Below, one piece after another: positions 1 to 9,753 of a DNA stretch of 64,000 bases. Source of the DNA: Lolliginicoccus suaedae (lineage in GTDB: Bacteria; Actinomycetota; Actinomycetes; Mycobacteriales; Mycobacteriaceae); contig NZ_VSSO01000001.1 in the NCBI RefSeq assembly GCF_008312885.1, positions 62,001-126,000 of the forward strand. Reading direction: 5' to 3'. Each line of letters starts with the position of its first letter. Position 1 is the stretch's first letter. The translations under genes were made by a program, and so were the position numbers. The notes beneath the pieces are model-generated. The model was given only the letters and a program-made list of their open reading frames with translations. It ran no database searches and was not told where the DNA came from.

Positions 1-1931
1 AGGCCGGGTACGCCGGGCTTGAGCGCGCAGATGCCGCGCACGACGATATCGACATGCACCCCTGCCTGCGAGGCGCGATAGAGCGCGTCGATGACTTGCT
101 CGTCGACGAGGGCGTTGGCCTTGAGCCGGATGCCCGCGGGCTGTCCCGCCCGATGGAGCTCGATCTCCCGTTCGATGCGGCTGATGATGCCACCGCGGAT
201 GCCGGAGGGGGCTACGAGCAGGTTGCGGTATTGCTCGACGCGCGAGTAGCCGGTGAGCGAGTTGAACAGGTCGGTGAGGTCGGAGCCGATCTCGGGGGCG
301 GCAGTGAGGATGCCGACGTCCTCGTAGAGGCGCGCGGTCTTGGGGTTGTAGTTGCCGGTGCCGATGTGGCAGTAGCGGCGGATCGTCGGTCCCTCGCGGC
401 GCACGACGAGGCAGGTCTTGCAGTGTGTCTTGAGGCCAACGAGGCCGTAGACGACGTGCACGCCGGCTTGTTCTAGCTTGCGGGCCCACTTGATGTTGGC
501 CTGCTCGTCGAACCGCGCCTTGATCTCCACCAGCGCCACAACCTGCTTGCCAGCCTCCGCGGCATCGATGAGCGCGTTGATGATGGGGGAGTCGCCGGAA
601 GTGCGGTAGAGGGTCTGCTTGATCGCGAGGACCTGGGGGTCGGCGGCTGCTTGCTCGACGAATCGCTGGACGCTCGTGGAGAACGAGTCGTAGGGGTGGT
701 GGACGAAGACATCGCCCTCGCGGAGGGTGGCGAAGACACTTTTGGGCGTCTCGCGTTCTCCGAACGCCGGGTGGGTGGCGGGAACGAAGGGCTTGTCCTT
801 GAGCGCGGGCCGATCGACGCTGTAGACCTGCCACATGCTCGAGAGGTCGAGCAGCCCGGGGACATGCACGACGTCGCCCGGGTCGACATCGAGCTCGCGC
901 AGCAGCAGCTCGAGCATGCGCTCGGTCATGTCGTCGGAGACCTCGAGCCGCACGGGCGAGCCGAAGCGGCGGCGGGCAAGCTCGCGCTCGAGGGCCTGCA
1001 GGAGATCCTCGTCGCGATCCTCCTCGACCTCGAAGTCCGCGTTGCGGGTGATGCGGAACGCGTGGTTCTCCAGGATCTCCATGCCGTGGAACAGCACGTC
1101 GAGGTGGGCGCCGATGAGCTCCTCCACCGGCAGGAACGCCACCGTATCGGGCTCCTCCACGGGCACCTTGACGAAGCGGGAGACGTTGTCGGGCACCTTG
1201 ACCCGCGCGAAGTGCTGCCCGGCGGCGTGGTCGCGGACGGTGACCGCGAGGTTGAGGCTCAGGCCGCTGATGTAGGGGAACGGGTGCGCGGGATCCACGG
1301 CGAGCGGGGTGAGCACGGGGAACACCTGGTCATGGAAGTACTTCGTCATGGCCTTGCGCTGCTCATCGGTCAGCTCGGCCCAGGCAACGAGGAGAATGCC
1401 CTCGCCGGCGAGCGCGGGGCGCACCTGGTCCATGAAGACGCGCGCGTGCTTGTTGGCGAGCTCCTGCGTGCGGGTAGCGATCAGGCCGAGCTGCTCGCGC
1501 GGGGACAAGCCGTCCGCGGACCGCACGGAGAGGCCCGTCTCGTCGCGGCGCTTGAGCCCGGCCACGCGCACCATGTAGAACTCGTCGAGGTTGGAGGCGA
1601 AGATCGCGAGGAACTTGGCGCGCTCGAGCAGTGGGATGGAGGAATCCTCGGCGAGGCTGAGCACCCGTGAGTTGAAGTCCAGCCAGCTGAGCTCGCGGTT
1701 GAGGTAGCGATCGGTGGGCAGGCCCTCGGGGGCCGATTCCGCTGCGGTCGCTGCGGGCGGCGCGGACGGGATGACATGCACGGGGGCGTTGGGCGCGGCA
1801 GGGGCCTCGGGGTCGAGCGCGAGGCCATCGGGCAGGGGGTTCCGCTCGGTCCGCTCTTCACCGCCGGCGGGGCCATTGCTAGCGCTGCGGCCTGGGGCCG
1901 GGGCAGGTGAGGTGTTCGCGCGATCATCCAC
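1..1931 (-). CDS. ppk: Polyphosphate kinase (3' end beyond window)
   Basis: Makes and degrades long-chain inorganic polyphosphate by transferring the terminal phosphate of ATP. Reading the minus strand, the family N-terminal motif [18 protein letters not shown] lies near 1711-1660, followed by [20 protein letters not shown] and, towards the left edge, [21 protein letters not shown] and [10 protein letters not shown], the conserved catalytic-core blocks of PPK1. The proposed start is a GTG at 1931, which gives a Pro/Ala-rich disordered N-terminal tail of about 70 residues before the core. That start is uncertain because no clear ribosome binding site is seen; another GTG lies at 1781. The C-terminal part (about the last 100 residues) lies outside the window. 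It follows the guanylyltransferase gene on the same strand with a 7-nt gap, so the two are probably co-transcribed. The long plus-strand frames across it are antisense shadows. Confidence 0.93.
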   Translation of the reverse strand, partial: MDDRANTSPAPAPGRSASNGPAGGEERTERNPLPDGLALDPEAPAAPNAPVHVIPSAPPAATAAESAPEGLPTDRYLNRELSWLDFNSRVLSLAEDSSIPLLERAKFLAIFASNLDEFYMVRVAGLKRRDETGLSVRSADGLSPREQLGLIATRTQELANKHARVFMDQVRPALAGEGILLVAWAELTDEQRKAMTKYFHDQVFPVLTPLAVDPAHPFPYISGLSLNLAVTVRDHAAGQHFARVKVPDNVSRFVKVPVEEPDTVAFLPVEELIGAHLDVLFHGMEILENHAFRITRNADFEVEEDRDEDLLQALERELARRRFGSPVRLEVSDDMTERMLELLLRELDVDPGDVVHVPGLLDLSSMWQVYSVDRPALKDKPFVPATHPAFGERETPKSVFATLREGDVFVHHPYDSFSTSVQRFVEQAAADPQVLAIKQTLYRTSGDSPIINALIDAAEAGKQVVALVEIKARFDEQANIKWARKLEQAGVHVVYGLVGLKTHCKTCLVVRREGPTIRRYCHIGTGNYNPKTARLYEDVGILTAAPEIGSDLTDLFNSLTGYSRVEQYRNLLVAPSGIRGGIISRIEREIELHRAGQPAGIRLKANALVDEQVIDALYRASQAGVHVDIVVRGICALKPGVPG

Positions 1932-1938
1932 ACCCCGA

Positions 1939-2682
1939 TCATTCCAAATTGTGGCGCCACAGCAAGTTGGTTGGTGCCCGATCTGTCTGAACATCTGGTG
2001 ATTTCTTCGCGACATGCCCGAATAGCGGCAAAGATCCCAGGATTTCGGCCGTGAAACGGCCCACACCGAGAGCGCGCGCAGCCTCGATGTCGGCGAAGCT
2101 ATCGATATCGGTGCGCAGGCCGGGCGCGGGCACGGCGAGATCAACGGCTCCATCGAGGCCGTGCGACCGTGCTGAATCAGGCCCGAAGCGGAATCGCGGG
2201 GCCCGGTCCGGCGGGTGGACGAGCATGGTGCTGCCGCGGCCGTGGCGGTCCGCGACCACCACCGTGGCGCCCTCCGCCGCGCACTGGTCGAGGGCGGACT
2301 CGATCTCGCTGGTTCGTGCCGCGGGCAGATCGGCATGCACGACAGCCATCACGTTTCCGCGCCTGCGGGCGAGCCGGGCCGCGCCGGCGAGGAGCATGTT
2401 CAGCCGCGCCTCCGGTTCCGCCCGTGAAGGCGTGGCCCCGTGCGCGGCGAGGCACGTGGCCTCATCGAGGATGCGGGCGCCGTGGCCGCGGGCGGCGCGC
2501 GCGATTGCCTCGGATCCCGCGATCACCGCGACCGATCCGACCGCTGCGCTGCCGGCCAGCGTGGCGAGCACATCGTTGAGCATGGCCTCGGCGAGCCAGG
2601 AGCGTTCCGCGGGGCCGAGGCGCGGCCCGAGCCGGGACTTGGCGCGCGACCAGTCCTTCGCCGGGACAAGCACGTCTACCAT
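1939..2682 (-). CDS. fbiD: Phosphoenolpyruvate/2-phospholactate guanylyltransferase (coenzyme F420 synthesis)
   Basis: CofC/FbiD family nucleotidyltransferase, 247 residues. In mycobacteria FbiD couples phosphoenolpyruvate to GTP to give the activated precursor of the F420 side chain. Seen here: the N-terminal nucleotide-binding motif [15 protein letters not shown] (residues 6-20), the VVHADLP metal/substrate segment near residue 113, and a C-terminal [16 protein letters not shown] block typical of the family. The start ATG at 2682 leaves 111 bp to divergent gpsA. The neighbours ppk and gpsA match the mycobacterial arrangement (Rv2984-Rv2983-Rv2982). F420 production would agree with the PPOX-fold protein at 11.5 kb, a fold shared with F420-dependent reductases. 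The last 30 residues look like a poorly conserved tail. Confidence 0.88.
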   Translation of the reverse strand: MVDVLVPAKDWSRAKSRLGPRLGPAERSWLAEAMLNDVLATLAGSAAVGSVAVIAGSEAIARAARGHGARILDEATCLAAHGATPSRAEPEARLNMLLAGAARLARRRGNVMAVVHADLPAARTSEIESALDQCAAEGATVVVADRHGRGSTMLVHPPDRAPRFRFGPDSARSHGLDGAVDLAVPAPGLRTDIDSFADIEAARALGVGRFTAEILGSLPLFGHVAKKSPDVQTDRAPTNLLWRHNLE

Positions 2683-2793
2683 GGTCGGGCCCCGGGGTGT
2701 TGTCGTGGCGATCTACCACGGTCGCCCTGGGGTGCTGGCAGAATGCCGACACAGGAGCATGGCGTAGCGCGCGAGACACGGAAGTGGGTTTTC

Positions 2794-3792
2794 ATGACCA
2801 AAGCTGCAGTGATGGGCTCGGGATCGTGGGGCACGGCATACGCCAAGGTCCTCGCCGATGCCGGTACGGACGTCATGATGTGGGCGCGCCGCCCGGAGCT
2901 CGCTGGGTGCATCGAGTCGCGGAACGAGAACAAGGACTACCTTCCTGGCATCATCCTGCCGGAGCGCCTGCACGCCACGGCCGACCCCGCTGTGGCGCTC
3001 GCCGACGCGGACATCGTGGTGTTGGCGGTTCCGTCGCAAACACTACGCGGCAACCTCGAATCGTGGAAAGAACTGGTGCCGCTGGATGCCACGCTGATGA
3101 GCCTGGCCAAGGGCGTGGAGAGCGAGACGCTGCTGCGCATGAGCCAGGTCATCGCCCAGGTCCTCAAGGCCGACGCCTCGCGGGTCGCGGTGCTCTCGGG
3201 GCCGAACCTCGCGCGCGAGGTCGCTGAGGGGCAGCCTGCGGCGACGGTCATCGCGTGCCCGGACTCGGCGCGGGCCATCGCGCTCCAGAAGGCCTGCCAC
3301 ACCGGCTATTTCCGGCCCTATACCAACACTGATGTGATCGGCTGCGAGATCGGCGGCGCCTGCAAGAACGTGATCGCACTGGCATGCGGCATGGCATCGG
3401 GAGTCGGGCTGGGGGAGAACACGATCGCCTCGATCATCACCCGGGGGCTCGCGGAGATCACCCGGCTCGGGGTCGCGCTCGGCGCGAATCCCTCGACGCT
3501 CGCGGGGCTCGCCGGGGTGGGCGACCTCGTCGCGACATGCTCGTCTCCGCTGTCGCGCAACCGCAGCTTCGGCGAGGCACTCGGCCGGGGCGGCTCGATG
3601 GAGGACGCGCAGCGCGCGGCCCACGGGCAGGTGGCCGAGGGCGTGAAGTCATGCACGTCGGTGCGGGCGCTGGCCAACAGCTACGGGGTGGATATGCCCC
3701 TGACCAACGCGGTGCACCAGGTATGCCACGAGGGGCAAGCGGTGCTCGATGCGGTGCAGCAGTTGCTGGGCCGCTCCACGAAATCCGAGTAA
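2794..3792 (+). CDS. gpsA: NAD(P)-dependent glycerol-3-phosphate dehydrogenase
   Basis: Cytosolic enzyme that reduces dihydroxyacetone phosphate to sn-glycerol 3-phosphate for phospholipid synthesis. 332 residues, the usual family length. The Rossmann motif [17 protein letters not shown] is at residues 7-23, [13 protein letters not shown] at about 134 and [16 protein letters not shown]-type active-site sequence at about 185, containing the conserved lysine. The frame stays open about 350 nt further upstream, but the family N-terminus and the divergent fbiD promoter place the start at ATG 2794. It is followed by ddl after 51 bp on the same strand, as in mycobacteria. Confidence 0.96.
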   Translation: MTKAAVMGSGSWGTAYAKVLADAGTDVMMWARRPELAGCIESRNENKDYLPGIILPERLHATADPAVALADADIVVLAVPSQTLRGNLESWKELVPLDATLMSLAKGVESETLLRMSQVIAQVLKADASRVAVLSGPNLAREVAEGQPAATVIACPDSARAIALQKACHTGYFRPYTNTDVIGCEIGGACKNVIALACGMASGVGLGENTIASIITRGLAEITRLGVALGANPSTLAGLAGVGDLVATCSSPLSRNRSFGEALGRGGSMEDAQRAAHGQVAEGVKSCTSVRALANSYGVDMPLTNAVHQVCHEGQAVLDAVQQLLGRSTKSE

Positions 3793-3843
3793 CAGCCGCG
3801 CCTCTCGCCCCGTCCCGGCGATGGTCCGGGTAGCGTTGGGCCC

Positions 3844-4959
3844 GTGGCTGAGGATCGGATTCGCGTAGCTGTTGTATTTGGTGGCCGCAGTGCCGAGCAC
3901 CCCGTGTCGTGCGTGTCGGCGGGGAGCGTGCTGCGACACATCGACCGGGAGCGCTTCGAGGTGGTCCCCATCGGCATCACCAGGGAGGGCACCTGGGTGC
4001 AGGGCGTGACCGATCCCGCCCAGCTGGTCATCGCCAACAAGACGCTGCCCTCGGTGGATCCCGCCGGGGGCGAGCTCGCGCTGTCGCCGTCCCCCGCGCG
4101 CAAGGGCGAGATCGTCGCGCTCGATGGTGAGGCCATCGGAACCGTGCTGTCCACCGTCGATGTCGTCTTCCCGATCCTGCACGGGCCCTATGGCGAGGAT
4201 GGCACGGTGCAGGGCCTGCTCGAGCTCGCGGGCGTGCCCTACGTGGGCCCCGGGGTGCTCGCGAGCGCAGCGGGCATGGACAAGGAGTTCACCAAGAAGC
4301 TCCTGGCGGCCGAGGGGCTGCCGGTCGGGCGGCAGGTCGTGCTCAGGCCGGGCGTGGCCACCCTCGCCGATCAGGAGCGCGAGCTCATCGGCCTGCCCGC
4401 GTTCGTCAAGCCCGCCCGTGGCGGCTCCTCCATCGGGATCTCCCGCATCACGAGCTGGGAGGATCTGGACGCAGCGATCGCGGAGGCCCGCGCGCACGAC
4501 CCCAAGGTGATCGTCGAGGCCGGGATCGTGGGCCGCGAGGTGGAGTGCGGGGTGCTCGAGTTCGCCGACGGCCGGGTCGAGGCCAGCGTCATCGCCGAGA
4601 TCCGGCTGCCCGATAGCCACGTCGGGGATGCCGAAGGTGGCGCGTTCTACGACTTCGAGACGAAGTACATCAACGACGTCACCGAGTTCGATGTCCCGGC
4701 GAGCCTCGACGACGCGACGACGAAGGACATCCAGCGCATCGCCATCGAGGCGTTTCACGCGCTCGGCTGCCAGGGACTCGCCCGGGTGGACTTCTTCGCG
4801 ACCGAGGATGGCCCGGTGATCAACGAGATCAACACGATGCCGGGGTTCACCTCGATCTCGCTGTATCCGCGCGTGTGGGCCGAGACGGGCGTGGAGTACT
4901 CGCGGCTGATCTCCACGCTGATCGAGACGGCGCTCGCCCGCGGGACCGGCTTGCGCTGA
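3844..4959 (+). CDS. ddl: D-alanine--D-alanine ligase
   Basis: ATP-grasp ligase that makes the D-Ala-D-Ala dipeptide for peptidoglycan stem peptides. 371 residues with a GTG start at 3844. Visible blocks: [20 protein letters not shown] at the N-terminus (substrate-binding glycine-rich loop), [16 protein letters not shown] near residue 102, [11 protein letters not shown] near 190 (ATP-binding loop), and the C-terminal [17 protein letters not shown] with the metal-binding Glu and Asn. All expected catalytic residues appear to be present. Probably co-transcribed with gpsA. Confidence 0.96.
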   Translation: MAEDRIRVAVVFGGRSAEHPVSCVSAGSVLRHIDRERFEVVPIGITREGTWVQGVTDPAQLVIANKTLPSVDPAGGELALSPSPARKGEIVALDGEAIGTVLSTVDVVFPILHGPYGEDGTVQGLLELAGVPYVGPGVLASAAGMDKEFTKKLLAAEGLPVGRQVVLRPGVATLADQERELIGLPAFVKPARGGSSIGISRITSWEDLDAAIAEARAHDPKVIVEAGIVGREVECGVLEFADGRVEASVIAEIRLPDSHVGDAEGGAFYDFETKYINDVTEFDVPASLDDATTKDIQRIAIEAFHALGCQGLARVDFFATEDGPVINEINTMPGFTSISLYPRVWAETGVEYSRLISTLIETALARGTGLR

Positions 4960-4992
4960 TCCGGGCTCGTCGACGCGCCCCCTGGACCAAGG

Positions 4993-5007
4993 TACCCCAG
5001 GGGGGTA
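4993..5007. promoter_or_regulatory. CsoR-like copper operator
   Basis: TACCCCAGGGGGGTA is an inverted repeat of TACCCC and GGGGTA around a 3-nt centre, 32 bp before the copper ATPase start. CsoR copper sensors bind GC-rich palindromes with exactly this TACCCC/GGGGTA character. The assignment is by motif similarity. No csoR gene lies in the window, so the regulator would act in trans. Confidence 0.6.
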
Positions 5008-5038
5008 TGGTGGAGCTGTCTCGCAACGGAGGTTCACC

Positions 5039-7102
5039 ATGCACGAGCACCACGCCAGCGACCGTCACGCCACGCATCACGGGAGCGACCGCCACGCCGG
5101 CCACGGCGCGCACGGCGAGATCTTCAAGCAGCGCTTTCTCGCCAGCCTTGCCCTCGCGGTCCCGGTGGTGCTGCTCAGCCCCATGATCGCGGGCCTGCTC
5201 GGCTATGCCTTGCCCAGCAACAGCTTGGTCGCCGCCATCCCCGCGATCCTCGGCACCATCATCTTCGTGTACGGCGGCAGTCCCTTCCTGACCGGCGCCA
5301 TCCGGGAGCTCCGTGACCGGCAGCCCGGGATGATGACGCTGATCGGCATGGCCATCACCGTCGCCTTCCTCGCCTCCGCCGCCACCACCCTCGGAATCGG
5401 CGGCCTGCACCTCGACTTCTGGTGGGAGCTCGCGCTCCTCATCGTCATCATGCTTCTCGGCCACTGGCTGGAGATGCGAGCACTCGGCTCCGCATCCGGC
5501 GCGCTCGACGCCCTGGCCAGCATGATCCCCGATACAGCTGAGCGCATCGAGGACGAGGGCACGCGAGAGGTCCCGATCGCCGACCTCGCCGTCGGCGACC
5601 AGGTCCTCGTCCGGGCAGGTGGCCGCGTCCCCGCCGATGGGGACATCGAGTCGGGCCACGCGGACATGGACGAATCGCTCATCACCGGTGAATCGCGGAC
5701 AGTCCCCCGCGAGGCCGGGGATCGCGTCGTGGCGGGCACCGTCGCCACCGACAACTCGATCCGCGTCACCATCACCGCGATCGGCGACGACACAGCACTC
5801 GCGGGCATCCAGCGGCTCGTCGCCGATGCCCAGCAATCCTCCTCCCGTGCCCAGGCCCTCGCCGATAGGGCAGCCGCGCTGCTGTTCTACTTCGCCGTCG
5901 CCGCGGCCACGCTGACGTTCACCGCCTGGATCATCGCCGGCAGCCTCGACGATGCCGTGGTGCGGACCGTCACCGTGCTCGTCATCGCCTGCCCGCACGC
6001 CCTCGGACTCGCGATCCCGCTCGTCATCGCCATCTCCACCGAGCGCGCCGCCCGCGCCGGCGTGCTCGTCAAGGACCGGCTCGCCCTCGAGCGCATGCGC
6101 ACCGTCGATACCGTCCTGTTCGACAAGACCGGCACCCTCACCACCGGCGAGCATCGCGTCACCGGCATCGAGCCACAGGACAGCGACGAGCTGCTCCGGC
6201 TCGCGGCCGCCGCCGAGTCCGAGAGCGAGCATCCCGTCGCGCGCGCCATCACCGCCGCTGCCCGGGAGCGCCATATCGACGTGCCGCGCGCCACCGGCCA
6301 CGAGTCGCTCGCCGGGCGCGGCGTGACCGCCCAGCTCGAAGGACGCCGCATAGCGGTCGCCGGTCCCGCGCTGCTCGACGAGCTCGGCATCGCGCCCGAC
6401 CAGCGACTCGACGCCGCCATCGAGGAATGGAAGCAGCGCGGAGCATCGGTGCTGCATGTCCTCGACGGTGATCGGATCGTCGGTGCGCTAGCGCTCGAGG
6501 ACGCGATCCGGCCCGAATCTCGCGCCGCTGTCGACGCGTTGCATGCCGACGGCATCCACGTCGTCATGATCACCGGCGACGCGCAGCAGGTCGCCGAGAG
6601 CGTCGCCGACCGGCTCGGCATCGACGAGGTGTTCGCCGGGGTGCTGCCCGACCGCAAGGAATCCCGGGTGCGCGAGCTGCAGCAGCGCGGCCACATCGTG
6701 GCGATGGTCGGGGACGGGGTCAACGACGCTCCCGCGCTCGCCCGCGCCGATGTGGGCATCGCGATCGGAGCGGGCACGGACGTCGCGATCGAGTCCGCGG
6801 GCGTGGTCCTCGCGGCAGACGATCCCCGGCTCGTGGTCTCCGTCAAGCATCTCTCGCGAGCCGCCTATCGCAAGATGCGCCAGAACCTCGTGTGGGCCGT
6901 CGGCTACAACATCGTTGCCGTGCCCCTCGCAGCAGGCGTCCTCGCCCCGGTCGGCGTCATCATGCCGCCCGCGGTCGGTGCCATCCTCATGTCGCTATCC
7001 ACCATCGTCGTGGCGCTCAACGCGCAACTGCTCCGGCGCGTGGACCTCGATCCCGGCCAAGCGCGGGAGGCAGCGCGTTCAATTGAGCGAGTCAACGCAT
7101 GA
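5039..7102 (+). CDS. copB: Heavy-metal P1B-type ATPase, CPH class (CopB-like copper exporter)
   Basis: Membrane pump that couples ATP hydrolysis to metal efflux, 687 residues. The N-terminus is a His-rich tail (11 His in the first 25 residues) and there is no CxxC heavy-metal-binding domain. Features in order: transmembrane pairs from residue 32 onward, actuator motif ITGES near residue 216, the intramembrane metal site C318-P319-H320, phosphorylation motif DKTGTLT with Asp362, the nucleotide-domain SEHP motif near 398 and GDGVNDAPALARADVG near 558. CPH rather than CPC, together with the His-rich tail, is typical of the P1B-3 (CopB) group linked to Cu(II)/Cu(I) or Ag export. The CsoR-like palindrome just upstream supports copper control. 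The start ATG follows an AACGGAGG ribosome binding site. Its 3' end overlaps the convergent serine hydrolase gene by 24 nt. Confidence 0.92.
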   Translation: MHEHHASDRHATHHGSDRHAGHGAHGEIFKQRFLASLALAVPVVLLSPMIAGLLGYALPSNSLVAAIPAILGTIIFVYGGSPFLTGAIRELRDRQPGMMTLIGMAITVAFLASAATTLGIGGLHLDFWWELALLIVIMLLGHWLEMRALGSASGALDALASMIPDTAERIEDEGTREVPIADLAVGDQVLVRAGGRVPADGDIESGHADMDESLITGESRTVPREAGDRVVAGTVATDNSIRVTITAIGDDTALAGIQRLVADAQQSSSRAQALADRAAALLFYFAVAAATLTFTAWIIAGSLDDAVVRTVTVLVIACPHALGLAIPLVIAISTERAARAGVLVKDRLALERMRTVDTVLFDKTGTLTTGEHRVTGIEPQDSDELLRLAAAAESESEHPVARAITAAARERHIDVPRATGHESLAGRGVTAQLEGRRIAVAGPALLDELGIAPDQRLDAAIEEWKQRGASVLHVLDGDRIVGALALEDAIRPESRAAVDALHADGIHVVMITGDAQQVAESVADRLGIDEVFAGVLPDRKESRVRELQQRGHIVAMVGDGVNDAPALARADVGIAIGAGTDVAIESAGVVLAADDPRLVVSVKHLSRAAYRKMRQNLVWAVGYNIVAVPLAAGVLAPVGVIMPPAVGAILMSLSTIVVALNAQLLRRVDLDPGQAREAARSIERVNA

Positions 7103-7855
7103 TCCTTCCATCGCGGATTCGATATCGACGGTGTGCTGCTCCCGTGATCCGATGGTGCTTCCCGCGACGATGAACCCATCCCCGAACCCGACGGACGCCA
7201 CGGTCGGCTCGCCCCAGTCCGACCAGCCGAGCTTCACCCCAGTGACGCCCTGGAGCCGCGCGGCGCCCCAATCCTGTATCTCCCCGTCCGCCGCGACGAG
7301 CCGCGTGCTGGTCATGAGATCCAGCACCTCGCGGCCCGCTCGTGATTCCCTGGCCTGCTGGAGAAAGGCGACAAGGTCAGCGGCACTGGTGCGGCTCGTG
7401 CCCCAATGGTCCATCCGCACCGTGTCCTGAAGGCCGTACCGGTAGGCGACGCTGTCGATCGCGCTCGGGTGCTGGGCATCCAGGATGTCGGCGGCGCGAT
7501 CATCGGAACGCGCGATCATCCGCTCCACCAGGGCGATCTCGTCGTCGGAAACGCCGGGGCGGGACAAGACATGCTCGGCCAGGTAGAGCTTGGAAGTCGA
7601 GAGCGCCGCGCGCGACATCGTCGCGTTCCCCGTGGCCGCGACCGCGCCATCGGAGCACGCGATCACCAGCGCGCTACGGGATGGCACGACCAGGGTAGCG
7701 GTGGCAGGATCCGAAAGAATGGCAGCAGTATCGCTCTCCGCGGAAGTTGTGCACGCTGCCAGCCCATTCGATGCGAGAAGCGCACCGAATGCCAGTGCCA
7801 CGATCGCGGAGGCCCAGGCGGAATGACCGCAGTGGCCTGCCCGCAGGCTCGACAT
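7079..7855 (-). CDS. Secreted serine hydrolase of the beta-lactamase/penicillin-binding fold
   Basis: 258 residues. The N-terminus has a hydrophobic signal (about residues 13-33) ending ASNGLAAC, which may serve as a lipobox or signal peptidase site. Three motifs of the serine beta-lactamase/DD-peptidase fold can be matched: STSK (the SxxK nucleophile motif, about residue 86), SDD near 117 in place of SxN, and VKLGW (KxG type) near 210. It is shorter than class A beta-lactamases and lacks an obvious omega-loop ExxLN, so beta-lactam hydrolysis is not implied; a peptidoglycan-related role is as likely. Convergent with and overlapping the copper ATPase gene. Confidence 0.7.
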   Translation of the reverse strand: MSSLRAGHCGHSAWASAIVALAFGALLASNGLAACTTSAESDTAAILSDPATATLVVPSRSALVIACSDGAVAATGNATMSRAALSTSKLYLAEHVLSRPGVSDDEIALVERMIARSDDRAADILDAQHPSAIDSVAYRYGLQDTVRMDHWGTSRTSAADLVAFLQQARESRAGREVLDLMTSTRLVAADGEIQDWGAARLQGVTGVKLGWSDWGEPTVASVGFGDGFIVAGSTIGSREQHTVDIESAMEGSCVDSLN

Positions 7856-7905
7856 GCGTTCAATTCTAGGCCGGGTAGCCGCTAGCCGCCCCTTGCCGCG
7901 AGCCG

Positions 7906-7955
7906 CAAACGCGATAGAAGCGGTGGCAATCGCGGTGTAGTTTCTATCGCGTTCG
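7906..7955. repeat. Long palindrome, family B, copy 1
   Basis: The left arm CAAACGCGATAGAAGC (7906-7921) and the right arm containing TTCTATCGCGTT (7942-7953) can form a stem of at least 12 bp around a loop of about 20 nt. The left arm is identical over 16 nt to that of a palindrome at 52613-52662. It lies between two minus-strand genes, downstream of the DUF3515 gene's neighbour and just before the serine hydrolase start, without a poly-T tail. Confidence 0.8.
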
Positions 7956-8005
7956 CCAGTTTCCGGTGCTTCTGCCGCCGCGCCCGCGGCCCCGGGCAGC
8001 GCCGC

Positions 8006-8560
8006 CTAGTTGATCGGAGCAGGGTCGATGGGCTGCTTGCCGAGCGCGTCGGTGACTGTGTTCGACAGCACCTGGATCGGAGTGGGGCCGGAGCCGCTGG
8101 GGATCGTCACCGCGACATACACGCCGCGATCGACCGCGTACCAGGTGGAGGAATCCAGCCCCATGCTCTCGCCGGAGATCTCGAACCAGTCCACGCCGTT
8201 GACCATCTGCAGGGCCGATGCACGGTCAAACTCGAGAGGGCGCTCGAGCCCGCAGCGCAGCACCACCGGCTCGCTCACGATCGCCGGGTCGCGCCACGCC
8301 GCCGCGCCCACGGGTGCCGGGTCGAGGAGCTCCGCGCGCTTGAGATCACCGAGTTGCTCGGGCAGGGCATCCATGAGGCTCGAGCACTCGCTGGACTCCG
8401 CATCGGGCGCGGGCACGGTGGTGATCGCGACCGGCTCGGCGGGCGAGGAGCGTTGCATGATCACCGCTGCCGCGATCAGCGCCACGATCAGCGCCGCGGG
8501 CAGCGACACCGCGGTGGCGATGAGTCCGGGGGAGTAGCGTTCCGACGCAGTCTTGCTCAC
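8006..8560 (-). CDS. DUF3515 domain-containing membrane-anchored protein
   Basis: 184 residues: a short cytoplasmic N-terminus, one transmembrane helix (about residues 11-34), then an extracytoplasmic domain with two Cys (in ESSECSS and VLRCGLE) that could form a disulfide. DUF3515 proteins are actinobacterial, of unknown function, and sit next to thiL in mycobacteria (Rv2980), as here. The gene diverges from thiL with only 22 bp between the two starts, so their promoters must overlap or lie within the coding ends. Confidence 0.82.
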   Translation of the reverse strand: MSKTASERYSPGLIATAVSLPAALIVALIAAAVIMQRSSPAEPVAITTVPAPDAESSECSSLMDALPEQLGDLKRAELLDPAPVGAAAWRDPAIVSEPVVLRCGLERPLEFDRASALQMVNGVDWFEISGESMGLDSSTWYAVDRGVYVAVTIPSGSGPTPIQVLSNTVTDALGKQPIDPAPIN

Positions 8561-8582
8561 CCCGCCACCGTACTCTAGGGGC

Positions 8583-9563
8583 GTGAGCGATCTGCATCAC
8601 CACAACCGTGGTCCCACCGTGCGCGAGGCCGGCGAGTTCACGATCATCGACCGCGCCACCCGGGGCCGCGCCCAGCCCGCATCAGTGCTGCTCGGCCCCG
8701 GTGATGACGCAGCGATCGTACGCATCGATGGCGGGGCGACGGTCGCGTGCCTCGACATGCTCGTCGAGCATCGGCACTTCCGCACGGACTGGTCCAGCGG
8801 CCACGACATCGGCCGCAAAGCGATCGCCCAGAACGCTGCCGACCTGTGCGCGATGGGTGCTATGCCAGTCACGTTCCTCATCGGGCTCGCGTGCCCGCCC
8901 GGCACCCCGGCAGCGTTCACCGATGCCCTCAGCGACGGGCTGTGGGCCGAGGCCGGGCGGTTCGGCGCGGGCATCAGCGGCGGAGACCTCGTCCAAGGTC
9001 GCGACATCACGGTCTCGGTCACCGCGCTCGGCCAGCTCGAGGGGCGCGCCGCGATCCTCCGCTCGGGAGCGCGGCCCGGCGACGTGGTGGCGCTAGTCGG
9101 CTTGACCGGACGCTCCGCGGCGGGGCTGCACCTGCTCGAGAGCGGCACAGCGCCAGAATCGTCGGCCGGGGAGGAATGCATCGCGGTGCATCGCGTGCCC
9201 CGCCCGCCCTACGCTGCGGCGCTCGCTGCCTCGCGAGCCGGGGCGCGCTCCATGATCGACATCTCCGACGGACTCCTCGCCGACCTTGGCCATATCGCAC
9301 GGGCATCCTCGGTGGTGATCGATCTCGACCGTGGCGCCTGGAAGCCCTGCTCCACCGTGCTGGCCGTAGCGGGCGCGCACGGCGTCGATCCCTGGGCGTG
9401 GGTGCTCAACGGCGGGGAGGACCACGCCTTCGCGGCAACCTTCGATCCCCGCGCGCCGCTGCCCGAGGGCTGGTACCGCATTGGCCGGGTCACCGAGGGC
9501 GAGGCAACCGTCCTCGTCGACGGGGAGAGCGCGGCAGCGAGCGGCTGGACAAGCTGGGGGTAG
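8583..9563 (+). CDS. thiL: Thiamine-monophosphate kinase
   Basis: Phosphorylates thiamine monophosphate to thiamine pyrophosphate, the last step of cofactor synthesis. 326 residues from a GTG at 8583; a longer frame back to 8553 would run into the divergent gene and lacks family similarity. Motifs: EFTIID at the N-terminus, the Mg/ATP segment LGPGDDAAIV (about residue 35), SGGDLVQG near 137, DISDGLLADLGHIA near 225 and NGGEDHAF near 277, all in family order. The upstream neighbour is DUF3515. Confidence 0.94.
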   Translation: MSDLHHHNRGPTVREAGEFTIIDRATRGRAQPASVLLGPGDDAAIVRIDGGATVACLDMLVEHRHFRTDWSSGHDIGRKAIAQNAADLCAMGAMPVTFLIGLACPPGTPAAFTDALSDGLWAEAGRFGAGISGGDLVQGRDITVSVTALGQLEGRAAILRSGARPGDVVALVGLTGRSAAGLHLLESGTAPESSAGEECIAVHRVPRPPYAAALAASRAGARSMIDISDGLLADLGHIARASSVVIDLDRGAWKPCSTVLAVAGAHGVDPWAWVLNGGEDHAFAATFDPRAPLPEGWYRIGRVTEGEATVLVDGESAAASGWTSWG

Positions 9564-9645
9564 CTGGCGCTGGCTCATCGCGGGTCGATGCGCGCCCACC
9601 CCTGCGGGGCAGTGAGCTGTGTCACATTCTGGCGAGCGAGGTGCA

Positions 9646-9665
9646 GGTCACGGGCTCCAGTGACC
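9646..9665. promoter_or_regulatory. Short inverted repeat upstream of the 38-residue ORF
   Basis: GGTCAC and GTGACC are separated by 8 nt, about 90 bp before the small gene. It could be an operator half-site pair or a weak hairpin. Nothing else is evident between thiL and the small ORF (9564-9753). Confidence 0.3.
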
Positions 9666-9753
9666 GGCAATCGGCGGGCACGGCCGAGTTGCGGGCACCC
9701 TCGATGTCCCCGACGGTCGGGATGGAAGCATCCAACGATCAAGGAGAAGAATC

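Noticed and set aside
54-1670. Long plus-strand open frames (140, 339 and 146 residues)
   Set aside because: Antisense shadows of ppk; high GC keeps several frames open and the minus-strand frame carries the PPK1 motifs.
2440-2793. Extended N-terminus of gpsA
   Set aside because: Runs antisense through fbiD; GpsA homologues start at the Rossmann motif encoded from 2794.
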